A DNA stretch of 64,000 bases from Micromonospora sp. WMMD1128 (GCF_027497235.1 NZ_CP114902.1:5792001-5856000); one strand, 5' to 3'. Shown: positions 45,290 to 53,793, numbered from the stretch's first letter. Notes: a model not told the origin generated them from the sequence alone. Program-made: numbers and translations.

Positions 45290-46468
45290 ATGATCTACAG
45301 AACGCCCGAACTCAGCGACCATGACCGTAATGTCCTGGGCGAGATCCACGACATGCGCCACACTCTCGCGGATGTCTTGCGCAGCCCCCGCCGTTGGACC
45401 GGCGGGCTACGACGCACCATGCTGGCCCGGGCCATCCTCGGCTCCAACAGCATCGAGGGTTACGTGGTGGCCGAGGACGATGCCGCCGCCGCGCTCGACG
45501 GCGAGGAGCCGCTGAGCGCTGACGATCGCACCTTCGCCGAAATCCGCGGATATCGACAAGCCTTGGGCTACGTGCTGCAGACCGCCGGTGACCCGTACTT
45601 CCGCTTCGAGACGTCGACGATCCGGAGCATGCATTACATGATGCTTTCGCACGACCTGGCCAAGAGCCCCGGCCAATACCGCAAAGGGCCGATCTACGTG
45701 CACGACGAGCGGACCGACCGACGTGTGTACGAAGGCGCGGACGCCGACGACGTCCCTCACCTGATGGAGGAACTGGCCGAAGACCTGCGGTCGGACGCCA
45801 CCACCTCTCCGCTCGTCAAGGCATCCATGGCACACCTGAACCTGGTGATGATCCACCCGTTCCGGGACGGTAACGGACGAATGGCTCGCGCGCTCCAGAC
45901 CCTGGTGCTCTCGCGACGAGCCATCGTGGAGCCCGCGTTCTCCAGCATCGAGGAGTGGTTGGGGAGCAACACCGAGGACTACTACCGGGTGTTGGCGATC
46001 ACCGGCCAGGGGCACTGGAACCCGGAAGGGCAGGCGCACCTCTGGGTGTCGTTCAATCTGCGCGCCCATCACATGCAGGCCCAGACCGTTGCCCGCCGAT
46101 TCCGGGAGGCGTCTGAGATCTGGTCGGAACTTGACTCGATCGTCGCCGAAAGAAAGCTTCCCGAGCGTGTGACCGATCTGCTCTACGAGGCGGTGCTGGG
46201 ATACCGTGTCCGCCGCTCCGGGTACGTCAAGCTCTCCGATGTGGAGGAGAGGACGGCAACCCGGGACCTGACCAACCTTGCCGATCAGGGCCTGCTCGAA
46301 GCACGCGGGGAGCGGCGAGGACGACACTACGTTGCCGGATCGACGCTGGCCGAGGTGCGGGAGAGGGTCCGCGCCGCCCGGGCTCCAGTGAGCGACCCCT
46401 ACCCGGACATGCCGGTCCGTCTCGCGACTGGGGCTGCCACGGCAGCCGAGCCCAGTGACAAACCATAG
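45290..46468 (+). CDS. fic: Fic-domain AMP-transferase with inhibitory helix and C-terminal winged helix
   Basis: 392 aa. N-terminal Fic_N region with the class II inhibitory motif S-x3-E-G in GSNSIEGY (Ser52, Glu56, Gly57), Fic core HPFRDGNGRMAR (catalytic His189), flap region QYRKGPIYVH, and a C-terminal winged helix (about 305-370: SGYVKLSDVEERTATRDLTN, LADQGLLEARGERRGRHYV). Fic enzymes transfer AMP to target-protein hydroxyls; the inhibitory Glu normally keeps them off. No separate antitoxin gene is seen. The winged helix may bind the two palindromes in front of the gene (inference). Ends three bases from convergent tetR-type gene. Confidence 0.95.
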   Translation: MIYRTPELSDHDRNVLGEIHDMRHTLADVLRSPRRWTGGLRRTMLARAILGSNSIEGYVVAEDDAAAALDGEEPLSADDRTFAEIRGYRQALGYVLQTAGDPYFRFETSTIRSMHYMMLSHDLAKSPGQYRKGPIYVHDERTDRRVYEGADADDVPHLMEELAEDLRSDATTSPLVKASMAHLNLVMIHPFRDGNGRMARALQTLVLSRRAIVEPAFSSIEEWLGSNTEDYYRVLAITGQGHWNPEGQAHLWVSFNLRAHHMQAQTVARRFREASEIWSELDSIVAERKLPERVTDLLYEAVLGYRVRRSGYVKLSDVEERTATRDLTNLADQGLLEARGERRGRHYVAGSTLAEVRERVRAARAPVSDPYPDMPVRLATGAATAAEPSDKP

Positions 46469-46471
46469 TTT

Positions 46472-47224
46472 TCACCGGCCCGTGATCTCGGCGACGCCGT
46501 CCAGGATCGTGCTCAGGTTGTGGTGGAAGGTCTCCTCGGCGTCGAGATGGGCGCCGTCGACGACGAGCCGGGCCATGGTGGGATAGCGGCCGGTGTCGAG
46601 CATCCGCCTCAGGTAGGGACCGAGCGCGGACTGCCACGCCGACACGTCGGTGCCGGTGGCCCGCGCGGTGCGGCGCTCGGTGATCTCCCGGCGGAGCGCG
46701 CCGACGAGGAACGCGCCGAGGGCGCCCGAGGCCCGCTGGAGAGCGCCGATGTCGCGTACGCCGGGGGCCCGGTTGAGCGCGGCGACGGTGGCCTCGCCGA
46801 CGGCGAGTGCGTGCGGTCCCAGGTGTGGCCGCGCGCCGAGCAGGTCGACGAGCCACTCGTGGTCGAGGGCGGCCTCACGCGTCGCCCGGGCGATGGTCAC
46901 CACGGCGTCGCGCCAGCCTTCGGCCTCGGGAACCCGGGCACCCTCCCCGATCCCGGCGGACTCCGCGATGCGGGCGTAGACCGAGTCGACCATCAGGTCG
47001 AGCAGTTCGGACCGGTTGACCACGTAGTCGTAGAGGCGCATCGGGCCCACGCCCAACTCCTTGGCGAGTTTGCGCAACGACAGCCCGTCGAGACCGTCCG
47101 CGTCGGCGAGCCGGATCGCCGTGGTGGCGATCCGCGCCCGGCTCAGCGCCACCGGCGCCGCCCGGGGCCGCGGCTCGGGCCTTTCCCAGACCGGCAGAGG
47201 TACGTTACCGTACGGCGTATCCAT
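46472..47224 (-). CDS. TetR-family repressor with TetR-type C-terminal domain
   Basis: 250 aa. Helix-turn-helix in RIATTAIRLADADGLDGLSL and RKLAKELGVGPMRLYDYVVN (about residues 30-75). The C-terminal half (WLVDLLGARPHLGPHAL... and EETFHHNLSTILDGV) follows the tetracycline-repressor-type C-domain. Divergent from a TetX-like monooxygenase with a 30-base gap, the classical arrangement for a repressor of that gene. The interrupted palindrome GTAT-N7-ATAC overlaps its own start codon. Confidence 0.92.
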   Translation of the reverse strand: MDTPYGNVPLPVWERPEPRPRAAPVALSRARIATTAIRLADADGLDGLSLRKLAKELGVGPMRLYDYVVNRSELLDLMVDSVYARIAESAGIGEGARVPEAEGWRDAVVTIARATREAALDHEWLVDLLGARPHLGPHALAVGEATVAALNRAPGVRDIGALQRASGALGAFLVGALRREITERRTARATGTDVSAWQSALGPYLRRMLDTGRYPTMARLVVDGAHLDAEETFHHNLSTILDGVAEITGR

Positions 47225-47241
47225 AAAATACAGCGTACGCT
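47208..47241. promoter_or_regulatory. Candidate operator between tetR-type and tetX-like genes
   Basis: Palindromes CCGTACGG (47208-47215) and AGCGTACGCT (47232-47241) with centres 25 bp apart flank an interrupted palindrome GTAT-N7-ATAC (47217-47231) centred on the repressor start codon. Together they span the whole divergent promoter. Which one the regulator uses is not decidable here. Confidence 0.55.
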
Positions 47242-47254
47242 AAGGGAGTTGACG

Positions 47255-48370
47255 ATGCGAATCGCGATCGCCGGTGGCGGCCTGGGCGGCCTGACGCTGG
47301 CCCGCATCCTGCGCCGGCACGGCATCGGCGCGGTGGTCTACGAGCGCGAGCCGCACCGCGCCGCGCGGACGCAGGGCGGGTCACTCGACCTGCACCCGGA
47401 GTCCGGGCAGCACGCCCTGGCCGCGGCCGGTCTCGAAGCCCGCTTCCGGTCCGCGGCCCGACCGCAGGGCGAGGAGCACCGCATCCTCGACCCGGACGGC
47501 CGCGTCCTCCTGCACCACGAGCCACCACCCGACACGTTCGACGGGCGTCCCGAGATCGACCGGACCGTGTTGCGTGACCTGCTGCTCGACTCGCTCCCCG
47601 GGGACGCGGTGGCGTGGGGCCGCCGGCTCGTCACGGCGACGCCACGGCCCGGCGGGGGTTTCGAGCTGACGTTCGACGGTGGCGACCGCGCCGACTGCGA
47701 CGTCCTCGTCGGCGCGGACGGCGCACGTTCGGTGGTCCGGCCGCTGCTGACCGACGTCACCCTGTCCGCCGTCTCCGCCCATGTGGAACTCAACATCAGC
47801 GACATCGACAGGCGTTATCCCCAGCTCGCCGAGATGATCGGGCCCGGCAACTTCTGGTGCATCGGCGTGCGCCAGATCCTGTCCGCGCAGCGCCTCGGCG
47901 ACGGCAGCGTCCGGGTCGGGATCTCCCTGCCGGCGGACGATCGCGATCTCGACGTCTACCGCAGCAAGCGGGCCCTGCTCGACCTGTTCGACGGCTGGAA
48001 CCCCCACCTCACCGCCCTCATCGAAGCCGGCGACGGCACCCCGATCCCGCGCCGGATCGAGGCGATGCCCGCCGACACGCGCTGGGACCATCGACCGGGC
48101 ATCACCCTCGTCGGCGACGCCGCGCACCTCATGCCGCCGGTCGGTGAGGGCGCCAACCAGGCGATGCTCGACGCCGCCGAGCTGGCCGCGGCCCTCGCCG
48201 CCGATCCCACGACGGCCATTCCGGTGTACGAGGAAGCGATGTTCGCCCGGATCCGACCGATCGCGGAGATGTCGGCGCGGGTGCAGGCGATGATGCTGTC
48301 CTCCACCGCAGCCGCCGAGATCGTCCGCTTCTTCACGCCCCGGGAGACCGAGCCGGCCACCGGCGCTTGA
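47255..48370 (+). CDS. TetX-like FAD-dependent monooxygenase
   Basis: 371-aa class A flavoprotein monooxygenase. FAD dinucleotide motif MRIAIAGGGLGGLTLARIL at the start, DG motif VLVGADGARSVVRPLL (about 152-167) and GD motif GITLVGDAAHLMPPVGEGA (about 283-300). The closest recognised type is the TetX/aromatic hydroxylase group. Resistance to tetracyclines cannot be claimed: many such enzymes modify other aromatic compounds. AAGGGAG precedes the ATG. Regulated presumably by the divergent TetR protein. Followed by a repeat array. Confidence 0.9.
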   Translation: MRIAIAGGGLGGLTLARILRRHGIGAVVYEREPHRAARTQGGSLDLHPESGQHALAAAGLEARFRSAARPQGEEHRILDPDGRVLLHHEPPPDTFDGRPEIDRTVLRDLLLDSLPGDAVAWGRRLVTATPRPGGGFELTFDGGDRADCDVLVGADGARSVVRPLLTDVTLSAVSAHVELNISDIDRRYPQLAEMIGPGNFWCIGVRQILSAQRLGDGSVRVGISLPADDRDLDVYRSKRALLDLFDGWNPHLTALIEAGDGTPIPRRIEAMPADTRWDHRPGITLVGDAAHLMPPVGEGANQAMLDAAELAAALAADPTTAIPVYEEAMFARIRPIAEMSARVQAMMLSSTAAAEIVRFFTPRETEPATGA

Positions 48371-48390
48371 GCATCATCTCCAACCGAGGC

Positions 48391-48582
48391 ATGTCGCCAC
48401 CTCGCCGAAGTGGCGGCATCCCGGGCGACGCACCCGCCACCTCGCCGAAGTGGCGGTATCCCGGGCGAGGCACCTCGCCGAGGTGGCGAAGTGGCGGTAA
48501 ATCCCGGTCAAGGCGCGTCGCCACCTCGCCGAGGTGGCGGTATCCCGGGGCGCGGTATGCCGCCACCTCGCCGAGCTGGAGT
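48391..48582. repeat. Array of five CGCCACCTCGCCGA hairpin repeats (locus 2)
   Basis: Copies begin at 48395, 48435, about 48471 (a rearranged variant), 48519 and 48561, spaced about 40 bases. The core is CGCCACCTCGCCGA followed by (A/G)GTGGCGG, which folds on itself; between cores TATCCCGGGCGA is shared. The fifth copy diverges into CTGGAGTCGATCATG, matching the arms of the element at 59052-59132. Occupies the 241-base gap between the monooxygenase and DUF397 genes. Confidence 0.85.
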
Positions 48583-48611
48583 CGATCATGCCGCGGGCGC
48601 GGCGTCAGAGG

Positions 48612-48800
48612 TCAGGCGCGCTTGGTCTGGGCGACGAACGCCGCCCAACTCGCCGGTGTGAACGTCAGCGCCGGCCCCCGCCGGTCCTTGCTGTCGCGGA
48701 CCCCGACCACGCCGGGCAGGTTGTCCGCCACCTCCACGCAGTTGCCGCCGTTGCCGCTGCTGCGGGTGCTCTTACGCCAGGTCGCGCCGGTCAGCTCCAT
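48612..48800 (-). CDS. DUF397 domain protein
   Basis: 62 aa: MELTGATWRKSTRSSGNGGN, CVEVADNLPGVVGVRDSKDR and LTFTPASWAAFVAQ, the standard DUF397 layout. Usually paired with an upstream XRE/DUF5753 regulator, as here (10-base overlap). Such pairs are common in actinobacteria, include the WhiJ/AbaA-orf type, and influence development or act as toxin-antitoxin-like modules; biochemical function unknown. Confidence 0.94.
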   Translation of the reverse strand: MELTGATWRKSTRSSGNGGNCVEVADNLPGVVGVRDSKDRRGPALTFTPASWAAFVAQTKRA

Positions 48801-49591
48801 CGTTTCGCCGCCTCCGAGATCGCCGCCAGGGTCGCACCGTGCGGCATCGCCTCCGCGCGGACGGATTCCCAGGTCTGCCGCAGCGATTTTACGTCCGCCG
48901 CGCGCTCCACGATGGAGCCGTGCAACTGGTTGTCCAGGTAGCCCACGTCGTCGCCGTCCGCCGGGGTGGCGAGCACGAACGCGCCGTTGAGCCCCGGGTA
49001 GGACCCGACCGTCTCCGGCACCAGGTGCAGGTGCACCCGCGGCCGGCGACCCATCTCGACCAGGTGCGCCAACTGCTCGCGCATCACCTTCGGCCCACCC
49101 ACCGGACGGCTCAGTACCGAATGGTCGAGCACCACTACGAGTTGCGGCGGCGCCGGCCCATCCAGCACCGCCTGCCGGGCCATCCGTGCGGCCACCTGCT
49201 GCTCCAGCGCCTCGCCGACGAACTGCGCGGCACCCTCGTAGAGCGCGCGGGCGTACTCCTCGGTCTGCAACAGGCCCGGGACCACAAGCGCTTCGTAGCT
49301 GCGCAGCGCGGTCGCCTCCTGCTCGATGCCCACCCACTCGCGGAACCACGGAAGCAACGACTCCCGCACCAGCGCGGCCCGGATGCGGACCAGCAGGCCG
49401 CCGCCGTTGAGCACCTCGTCGCAGCGCTCGGTGAACTCGGTGCGCGGCGCGCGACGGCACTGCTCGACGGCCGCCACCAGCGATGCCGAATAGCTCACCC
49501 GCTCGGCGAGCGCCTCCTGGGTCAGCCCGGCCTCGGTGCGGAGCCGGCGCAGCTCACCGGCGAAGAGTTCCCACAATGACGCACGGCTCAT
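48791..49591 (-). CDS. XRE-family regulator with DUF5753 domain
   Basis: 266 aa. N-terminal helix-turn-helix (about residues 12-60: LRRLRTEAGLTQEALAERVS and SASLVAAVEQCRRAP), then DUF5753 (about 85-260: RSYEALVVPGLLQTEEYARAL, RQAVLDGPAPPQLVVVLDHSVL, YLDNQLHGSIVERAADV). Regulator half of an XRE-DUF397 pair. ATG at 49591 is preferred; a GTG at 49609 lies upstream. A 10-bp direct repeat TCTGCACACC/TCTGCACACG starts at the start codon. Confidence 0.93.
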   Translation of the reverse strand: MSRASLWELFAGELRRLRTEAGLTQEALAERVSYSASLVAAVEQCRRAPRTEFTERCDEVLNGGGLLVRIRAALVRESLLPWFREWVGIEQEATALRSYEALVVPGLLQTEEYARALYEGAAQFVGEALEQQVAARMARQAVLDGPAPPQLVVVLDHSVLSRPVGGPKVMREQLAHLVEMGRRPRVHLHLVPETVGSYPGLNGAFVLATPADGDDVGYLDNQLHGSIVERAADVKSLRQTWESVRAEAMPHGATLAAISEAAKRWS

Positions 49592-49610
49592 CTGCACACC
49601 TCTGCACACG
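49591..49610. promoter_or_regulatory. 10-bp tandem repeat at the XRE gene start
   Basis: TCTGCACACC followed directly by TCTGCACACG, one helical turn apart, across the translation start of the XRE regulator. Possible autoregulatory site; not proven. Confidence 0.4.
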
Positions 49611-49737
49611 AAGGACGGCCGGTCGGACAGCCGGCGATGTGGGGGTGGAACGCCTTCCGACCCTAGCGGCGCGGTGACGAGACTGTCACGCAGCGAAGCC
49701 GGATTCGTCCGGAACCCGCGAACGCGAGGAGCGCCCC

Positions 49738-50085
49738 GTGATCAGTCACCAGCTCGGACAGCCGCCGGACGGGCCGGCGGGGGACCGCCCTTGCGCGTAC
49801 CCCGGGCATGCCACGCCGCACACGCCGCTGCGCCCGATGTGGTGTTGCCGGGCGTGCGGCCAGCCGTGGCCGTGCGCGACCGCCCGCCTGTTGCTCCGGA
49901 GCGAGTACGAGGACAACCAGATCGGCCTGTCGATCTATCTGTGCGGGCTGTTCTACGAGGCGACGCGCGACCTCTACCGGCTCAACCCGGCGGACGCGCC
50001 CTCCCCCGCCGACATGTTCGCCCGCTTCGTCGCCTGGGGCCCACACCGCCGCGCGCCCGTCCCACCGCCGCCCGACGGGTGTTAA
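49738..50085 (+). CDS. Small Cys-containing hypothetical protein near XRE/DUF397
   Basis: 115 aa. WCCRACGQPWPCATARL contains four cysteines in a C-C-x2-C...C pattern that could bind zinc; the rest is helical (GLSIYLCGLFYEATRDLYRLNP) with a FARFVAWGP end. I recall similar proteins being frequent neighbours of XRE/DUF397 genes in actinobacteria, sometimes labelled flavin reductase without basis. GTG start. Its TAA stop forms part of the terminator repeat that follows. Divergent from the XRE gene. Confidence 0.72.
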   Translation: MISHQLGQPPDGPAGDRPCAYPGHATPHTPLRPMWCCRACGQPWPCATARLLLRSEYEDNQIGLSIYLCGLFYEATRDLYRLNPADAPSPADMFARFVAWGPHRRAPVPPPPDGC

Positions 50086-50131
50086 GCGGGGGCCCCGCCT
50101 CTACCAAATGGGTTAAGCGGGGCCCCCGCCT
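50083..50131. terminator. TTAAGCGGGGCCCC double element, bidirectional terminator
   Basis: Two near-identical self-complementary units, TTAAGCGGGGGCCCCGCCT (50083-50101) and TTAAGCGGGGCCCCCGCCT (50113-50131), separated by CTACCAAATGGG. They can fold separately or pair with each other. The first TAA is the stop codon of the preceding gene. Same family as 1329-1370. Located between convergent genes. Confidence 0.8.
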
Positions 50132-50132
50132 T

Positions 50133-51449
50133 TCACCTCCAGCCGACGTCGATGCGGTCGCCGCGCTCGTCGAAGAAGTGCAGCGCGTCCATCCGCACCT
50201 GCACCGCCAGCGGGTGCCCGGACGACACCTGCGGGTAGGGCGCGAGCCGCACCGCCAGCTCCGCCGGGCGGCGGTGGTGCCGGCCCGGGTCGGGCAGCAC
50301 GCTCGTGCGGTTGCCGCCGCCCCCGCCGTTCGGGGCGGGCTCCGGCGCGACGGACTCCGCCGCCCGTCCGGTGAGCCGCTGCATCACCTGGCCGAACCGG
50401 CGCAGGCTGCGCTGGCCGGGCGCGGTCCGCTCGACCGGGGTGCCCATCTCGTCGACCACGATCGCGGTGGCGCCGATGTCGAGGAAGGCAAGTGACTCGT
50501 GGCCGTGGTGCTCCAGGTAGCGGATCCGGCCGTGCAGCACGTCGCCGGCCGTGTCGGGGGCCACCGGGGTCAGCGCCTCGGCGCGCAGGCCGACCACGAT
50601 CCGCTCGCCGTGGTAATGCGCCACGGCGCGGCTGCGGATGTCGTCCCAGGGCAGGTAGAGCGACTGCTCACCGAGATTCAGCGCGATGTACCGGTCGAGG
50701 TGGACATAGACCGACGCCTCCAGCAGGTTCATCCGGGGGCTGCCGAGGAACGCGGCGACGTAGAGCGTCGCCGGTCGCCCGTACACCTGGGTCGGGGTGC
50801 CCACGTCCTGGAGCACGCCCTTGCGCATGATGGCGACCCGGTCGGCCATGGTGAGCGCCTCGGCCTGGTCGTGGGTGACGTAGATGGTGGTGACGCCCAG
50901 CTCCCGGGTGAGCCCGGAGATCTCCGCCCGCAGCTCGGCACGGAGGCCGCTGTCGAGGTTCGACAGCGGCTCGTCCATCAGGAAGAGGCCGGGCCGGCGC
51001 ACGATGGCCCGGCCCATGGCCACCCGCTGCCGCTGGCCGCCGGAGAGCTGGCTCGGCTTGCGCGCGAGCACGTCGCCGATGCCAAGCGCGCCCGCCACGT
51101 CCTGGATCCGCTCGCCGCGTGATCCCGGCTCGACGCCGCTCAGGCGCAGCGGAAATCCGATGTTGTCGCCGACTGTCATGTGCGGATAGAGCGCGAAATC
51201 CTGGAAGACCATGGCGATCTTCCGGTCCCGCGGTGGTAGATCATTGGCGAGCTCGCCGTCGAGCAGGACCGCGCCCGAGGTCGGATCCTCAAGCCCGGCC
51301 ACCATCCGCAGCACGGTGGACTTGCCGCAGCCCGAGGGGCCGAGCAGGACCATGAACTCACCATCGTTGACGTCCAGATTTATGGTGTCTACCGCGATCG
51401 TCCCGTCTTGGAACACCTTGGTGACATCTTTGAGCGCGACGGTGCTCAC
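50133..51449 (-). CDS. ABC transporter ATPase of the MsmK/UgpC sugar-importer type
   Basis: 438 aa. Walker A GPSGCGKSTVLRMVAG near residue 38, Q-loop MVFQDFALYPHMTV, signature LSGGQRQRVAMGRAIVRRP, Walker B LFLMDEPLSNLD, His loop VTHDQAEAL. The C-terminal regulatory OB domain (TOBE) follows, with a Gly-rich insertion (about 350-375) unusual for the family. Such ATPases often serve several sugar ABC importers from a distance; no permease genes are adjacent. GTG at 51449 with GGGGAGG ahead. The 156-base region upstream (51450-51605) is comparatively AT-rich and probably contains its promoter. Confidence 0.93.
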   Translation of the reverse strand: MSTVALKDVTKVFQDGTIAVDTINLDVNDGEFMVLLGPSGCGKSTVLRMVAGLEDPTSGAVLLDGELANDLPPRDRKIAMVFQDFALYPHMTVGDNIGFPLRLSGVEPGSRGERIQDVAGALGIGDVLARKPSQLSGGQRQRVAMGRAIVRRPGLFLMDEPLSNLDSGLRAELRAEISGLTRELGVTTIYVTHDQAEALTMADRVAIMRKGVLQDVGTPTQVYGRPATLYVAAFLGSPRMNLLEASVYVHLDRYIALNLGEQSLYLPWDDIRSRAVAHYHGERIVVGLRAEALTPVAPDTAGDVLHGRIRYLEHHGHESLAFLDIGATAIVVDEMGTPVERTAPGQRSLRRFGQVMQRLTGRAAESVAPEPAPNGGGGGNRTSVLPDPGRHHRRPAELAVRLAPYPQVSSGHPLAVQVRMDALHFFDERGDRIDVGWR

Positions 51450-51605
51450 CGTCACCTCCCCAGTTGTTCGCCCGAACCCGGAACTGACTGTGGCCAGGAT
51501 CATCGGGTTCGCACATCGGGTAAACGTGCCATGTTCGGTTCGTGACAGTCCTATTACGGGGTAATCGTCAAGCTCCACCGTTAAGTGACCTGCGAGTAAC
51601 CACTT

Positions 51606-53777
51606 TCATGCCGGTTCGTCGAGAAACACCCGGCGTACCACCCGCTCGGCGGCCTGCCCGTCGTCGAGCGCGCAGAACCGGGCCCGGAACGCCGCCCGCG
51701 CCCGCTCGGCGGTTCCGGCCCGCACCGCGCCGGCTCGGAAGAGGTCCAGCAGCCCGGGGAAGTCCGTCGCGACCGCGCCCGGCGGCTCGGCCAGCAGGTC
51801 GAAGTAGACGCCCCGGGCCACCCGGTACGCGTCCCAGTCCGGGGCGTACACCACGATCGGCCGATCCAGCACGGCGTAGTCGAACATCGCCGAGGAATAG
51901 TCGGTGACGAGCACGTCCGCGGCCAGATACAGGTCCTCGACCCGATCGTGGGCGCTGACGTCGAGCACCCGGCCCGCCGCCGGCCCGTGCGGCAGCCGCT
52001 CCCGGTCGTGGAAGTAGTGGCTACGCATCAACAGCCGCCCGTTCGGCCCGAGCACGTCGAGCAGCCGGTCCGGGTCGAACGGTGGCCGCCAGCCGGGCAG
52101 GTGCTCCCGGTGGGTGGGCGCGTAGAGCACCACGTACTCCTCCGCCCCGAGGCCCAGCGCGGCACGGACCCGGCGGCACTCCTCGACGGTGGCGCGGGCC
52201 AGCCGGTCGTTACGCGGGTAGCCGACCTCAAGCGTGGTGTAGTCGGCCGGGTACGCCCGCTCCCACATCTGGGTGGAGAAGCTGTTCGAGGTGACGCTGT
52301 AGTCCCAGCGGTCCACCCGGCGCAGCAGGCCGGCGAAGTTCATGCCCGTCGCGCCCACCGGGTAGCGCTGCTGGTCCAGCCCCATCACCTTCACCGGCGT
52401 GCCGTGGTGGGTCTGCACGTGCACCGAGCCGGGGCGCTTGCGGACGAAGTCCGGAAAGTTGACGTTGTTGACCAGCCAGCGGGCCCGGGCCAGCACCCGG
52501 TAACACTCGCGGGTGCCGGCGACGACGTACTCCACGCCCGCCGGCAGCGCGGCCACCCGGTCCCGCCGGACGATCCAGACGCCGCGCACCTGCGGGGCGA
52601 GCCGGCGGGCCGCCTCGTAGACGGCCGCCGGGTTGCACGAGTAACCCCGGTACCAGTACGCCGCGTACACCGCCAGCGTCGGATCGATCGGCCGGTGCAG
52701 CTCGGCCCGGTAGTACTCGAGCAACGCGCCGTCCCGCGCCCGCCGCACCACCGGCACCAACCGCCGCCGGACCCGGCCCGCCGTCCGCCGGGCGGTCTCC
52801 CCGGTCTGGTGCGCGCCGCGCAACGCGCTGAACGTCCGCCACCGGCCGGCCGCCACCAGCCGGTGCTTCAGCCCCTCCACCCCGGGTGGGACCGGATAGC
52901 CCGCCGGCGGCCGGAACTGGAGGTAGTCGGCGTGCATCTGGGCGAAGAACGGCGCCCGCAGCTCGGGCGCGATCCGCGCGCCGTTGCCGAGCACGGTCAG
53001 GTAGTGCCAGATCATCCGCTCGAAGATCGCCGGCCGCAGCTCGTCCATCCCCCATGTGTCGATCAGCGCGAACACGCGGTGCCACTGGGCGAAGACCTCG
53101 AAGTGCCGGTCGCCCCGGGTGCGGGTGATCGCGCCGGTCCGCCGCTGCCGGTAGTGGAGACAGATCCGGTCCAGCACCCCGATCCGCTCGGCGGCCATCA
53201 GCGCCGGATAGCTGAACGACACGTCCTCGTACCATCCGGGGGCGAAGCGGAGCCCGCGCTCGACCAGGAACTCCCGGCGGACCAGCCGGTTCCAGGCGGT
53301 GTGCAGCAGCCGCAGCGTCTCCGGCCGCTCCGGCAGCGCGAACGTCGCCGCGCCGGGCGGGTCAGGGAACACGTCGCGCATGGCGCTGCGGGTGCCGACG
53401 TTGTTCCAGTGCGCCCGGACGTGATCCACGATCAGCACGTCCGGGCGGGTGTCGCGGAGCCGGTCGGCGACGTGCGGCAGGCAGCCGGGCACCAGCCAGT
53501 CGTCCCCGTCGACGAACCACACGTAGTCACCGGAGGCTCGGTCCAGCCCGACGTTGCGGGCCGGACCGAGCCCGATGTTCTCGGTGAGCCGGACCGCTTG
53601 GACCCGGGGGTCGCGGTCCGCGTACTCGGCCAGGATCTCGCCGCTGTCGTCGGGTGAGGCGTCGTCCACCCCGATGACCTCGATGTCGCCGAACGATTGG
53701 CCGAGGATCGAGTCCAGGCATTCCCGCAGGTAGCCCTGCACCCGGTAGGCCGGCACGACGAAGCTGATCAAGGTCAT
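51606..53777 (-). CDS. Fused glycosyltransferase 2 and CDP-glycerol glycerophosphotransferase (TagF-like)
   Basis: 723 aa. N-terminal GT-A glycosyltransferase (about 1-230): MTLISFVVPAYRVQGYLREC, ASPDDSGEILAEYADRD and WFVDGDDWL (DxD). C-terminal GPT-type transferase (about 370-720): NNVNFPDF, HVQTHHGTPVKVMGLD, GYPRNDRL, VVLYAPTHRE and VTDYSSAMFDYAVLDRP, the family's conserved His/Asp pattern. It would add sugars and polyol-phosphate units to a teichoic-acid-like wall polymer. Last gene of the tagG-tagH-like operon. Confidence 0.9.
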   Translation of the reverse strand: MTLISFVVPAYRVQGYLRECLDSILGQSFGDIEVIGVDDASPDDSGEILAEYADRDPRVQAVRLTENIGLGPARNVGLDRASGDYVWFVDGDDWLVPGCLPHVADRLRDTRPDVLIVDHVRAHWNNVGTRSAMRDVFPDPPGAATFALPERPETLRLLHTAWNRLVRREFLVERGLRFAPGWYEDVSFSYPALMAAERIGVLDRICLHYRQRRTGAITRTRGDRHFEVFAQWHRVFALIDTWGMDELRPAIFERMIWHYLTVLGNGARIAPELRAPFFAQMHADYLQFRPPAGYPVPPGVEGLKHRLVAAGRWRTFSALRGAHQTGETARRTAGRVRRRLVPVVRRARDGALLEYYRAELHRPIDPTLAVYAAYWYRGYSCNPAAVYEAARRLAPQVRGVWIVRRDRVAALPAGVEYVVAGTRECYRVLARARWLVNNVNFPDFVRKRPGSVHVQTHHGTPVKVMGLDQQRYPVGATGMNFAGLLRRVDRWDYSVTSNSFSTQMWERAYPADYTTLEVGYPRNDRLARATVEECRRVRAALGLGAEEYVVLYAPTHREHLPGWRPPFDPDRLLDVLGPNGRLLMRSHYFHDRERLPHGPAAGRVLDVSAHDRVEDLYLAADVLVTDYSSAMFDYAVLDRPIVVYAPDWDAYRVARGVYFDLLAEPPGAVATDFPGLLDLFRAGAVRAGTAERARAAFRARFCALDDGQAAERVVRRVFLDEPA

Positions 53778-53793
53778 GCCGGCCCGCCCTCCG

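Noticed and set aside
47255..48370. Tetracycline resistance gene tetX
   Set aside because: Only a class A flavin monooxygenase can be supported; the TetR-type neighbour is not proof of drug specificity.
48391..48582. CRISPR array
   Set aside because: Repeats are spaced regularly, but the sequences between them are also shared and partly palindromic, units vary internally, and no cas genes are present.
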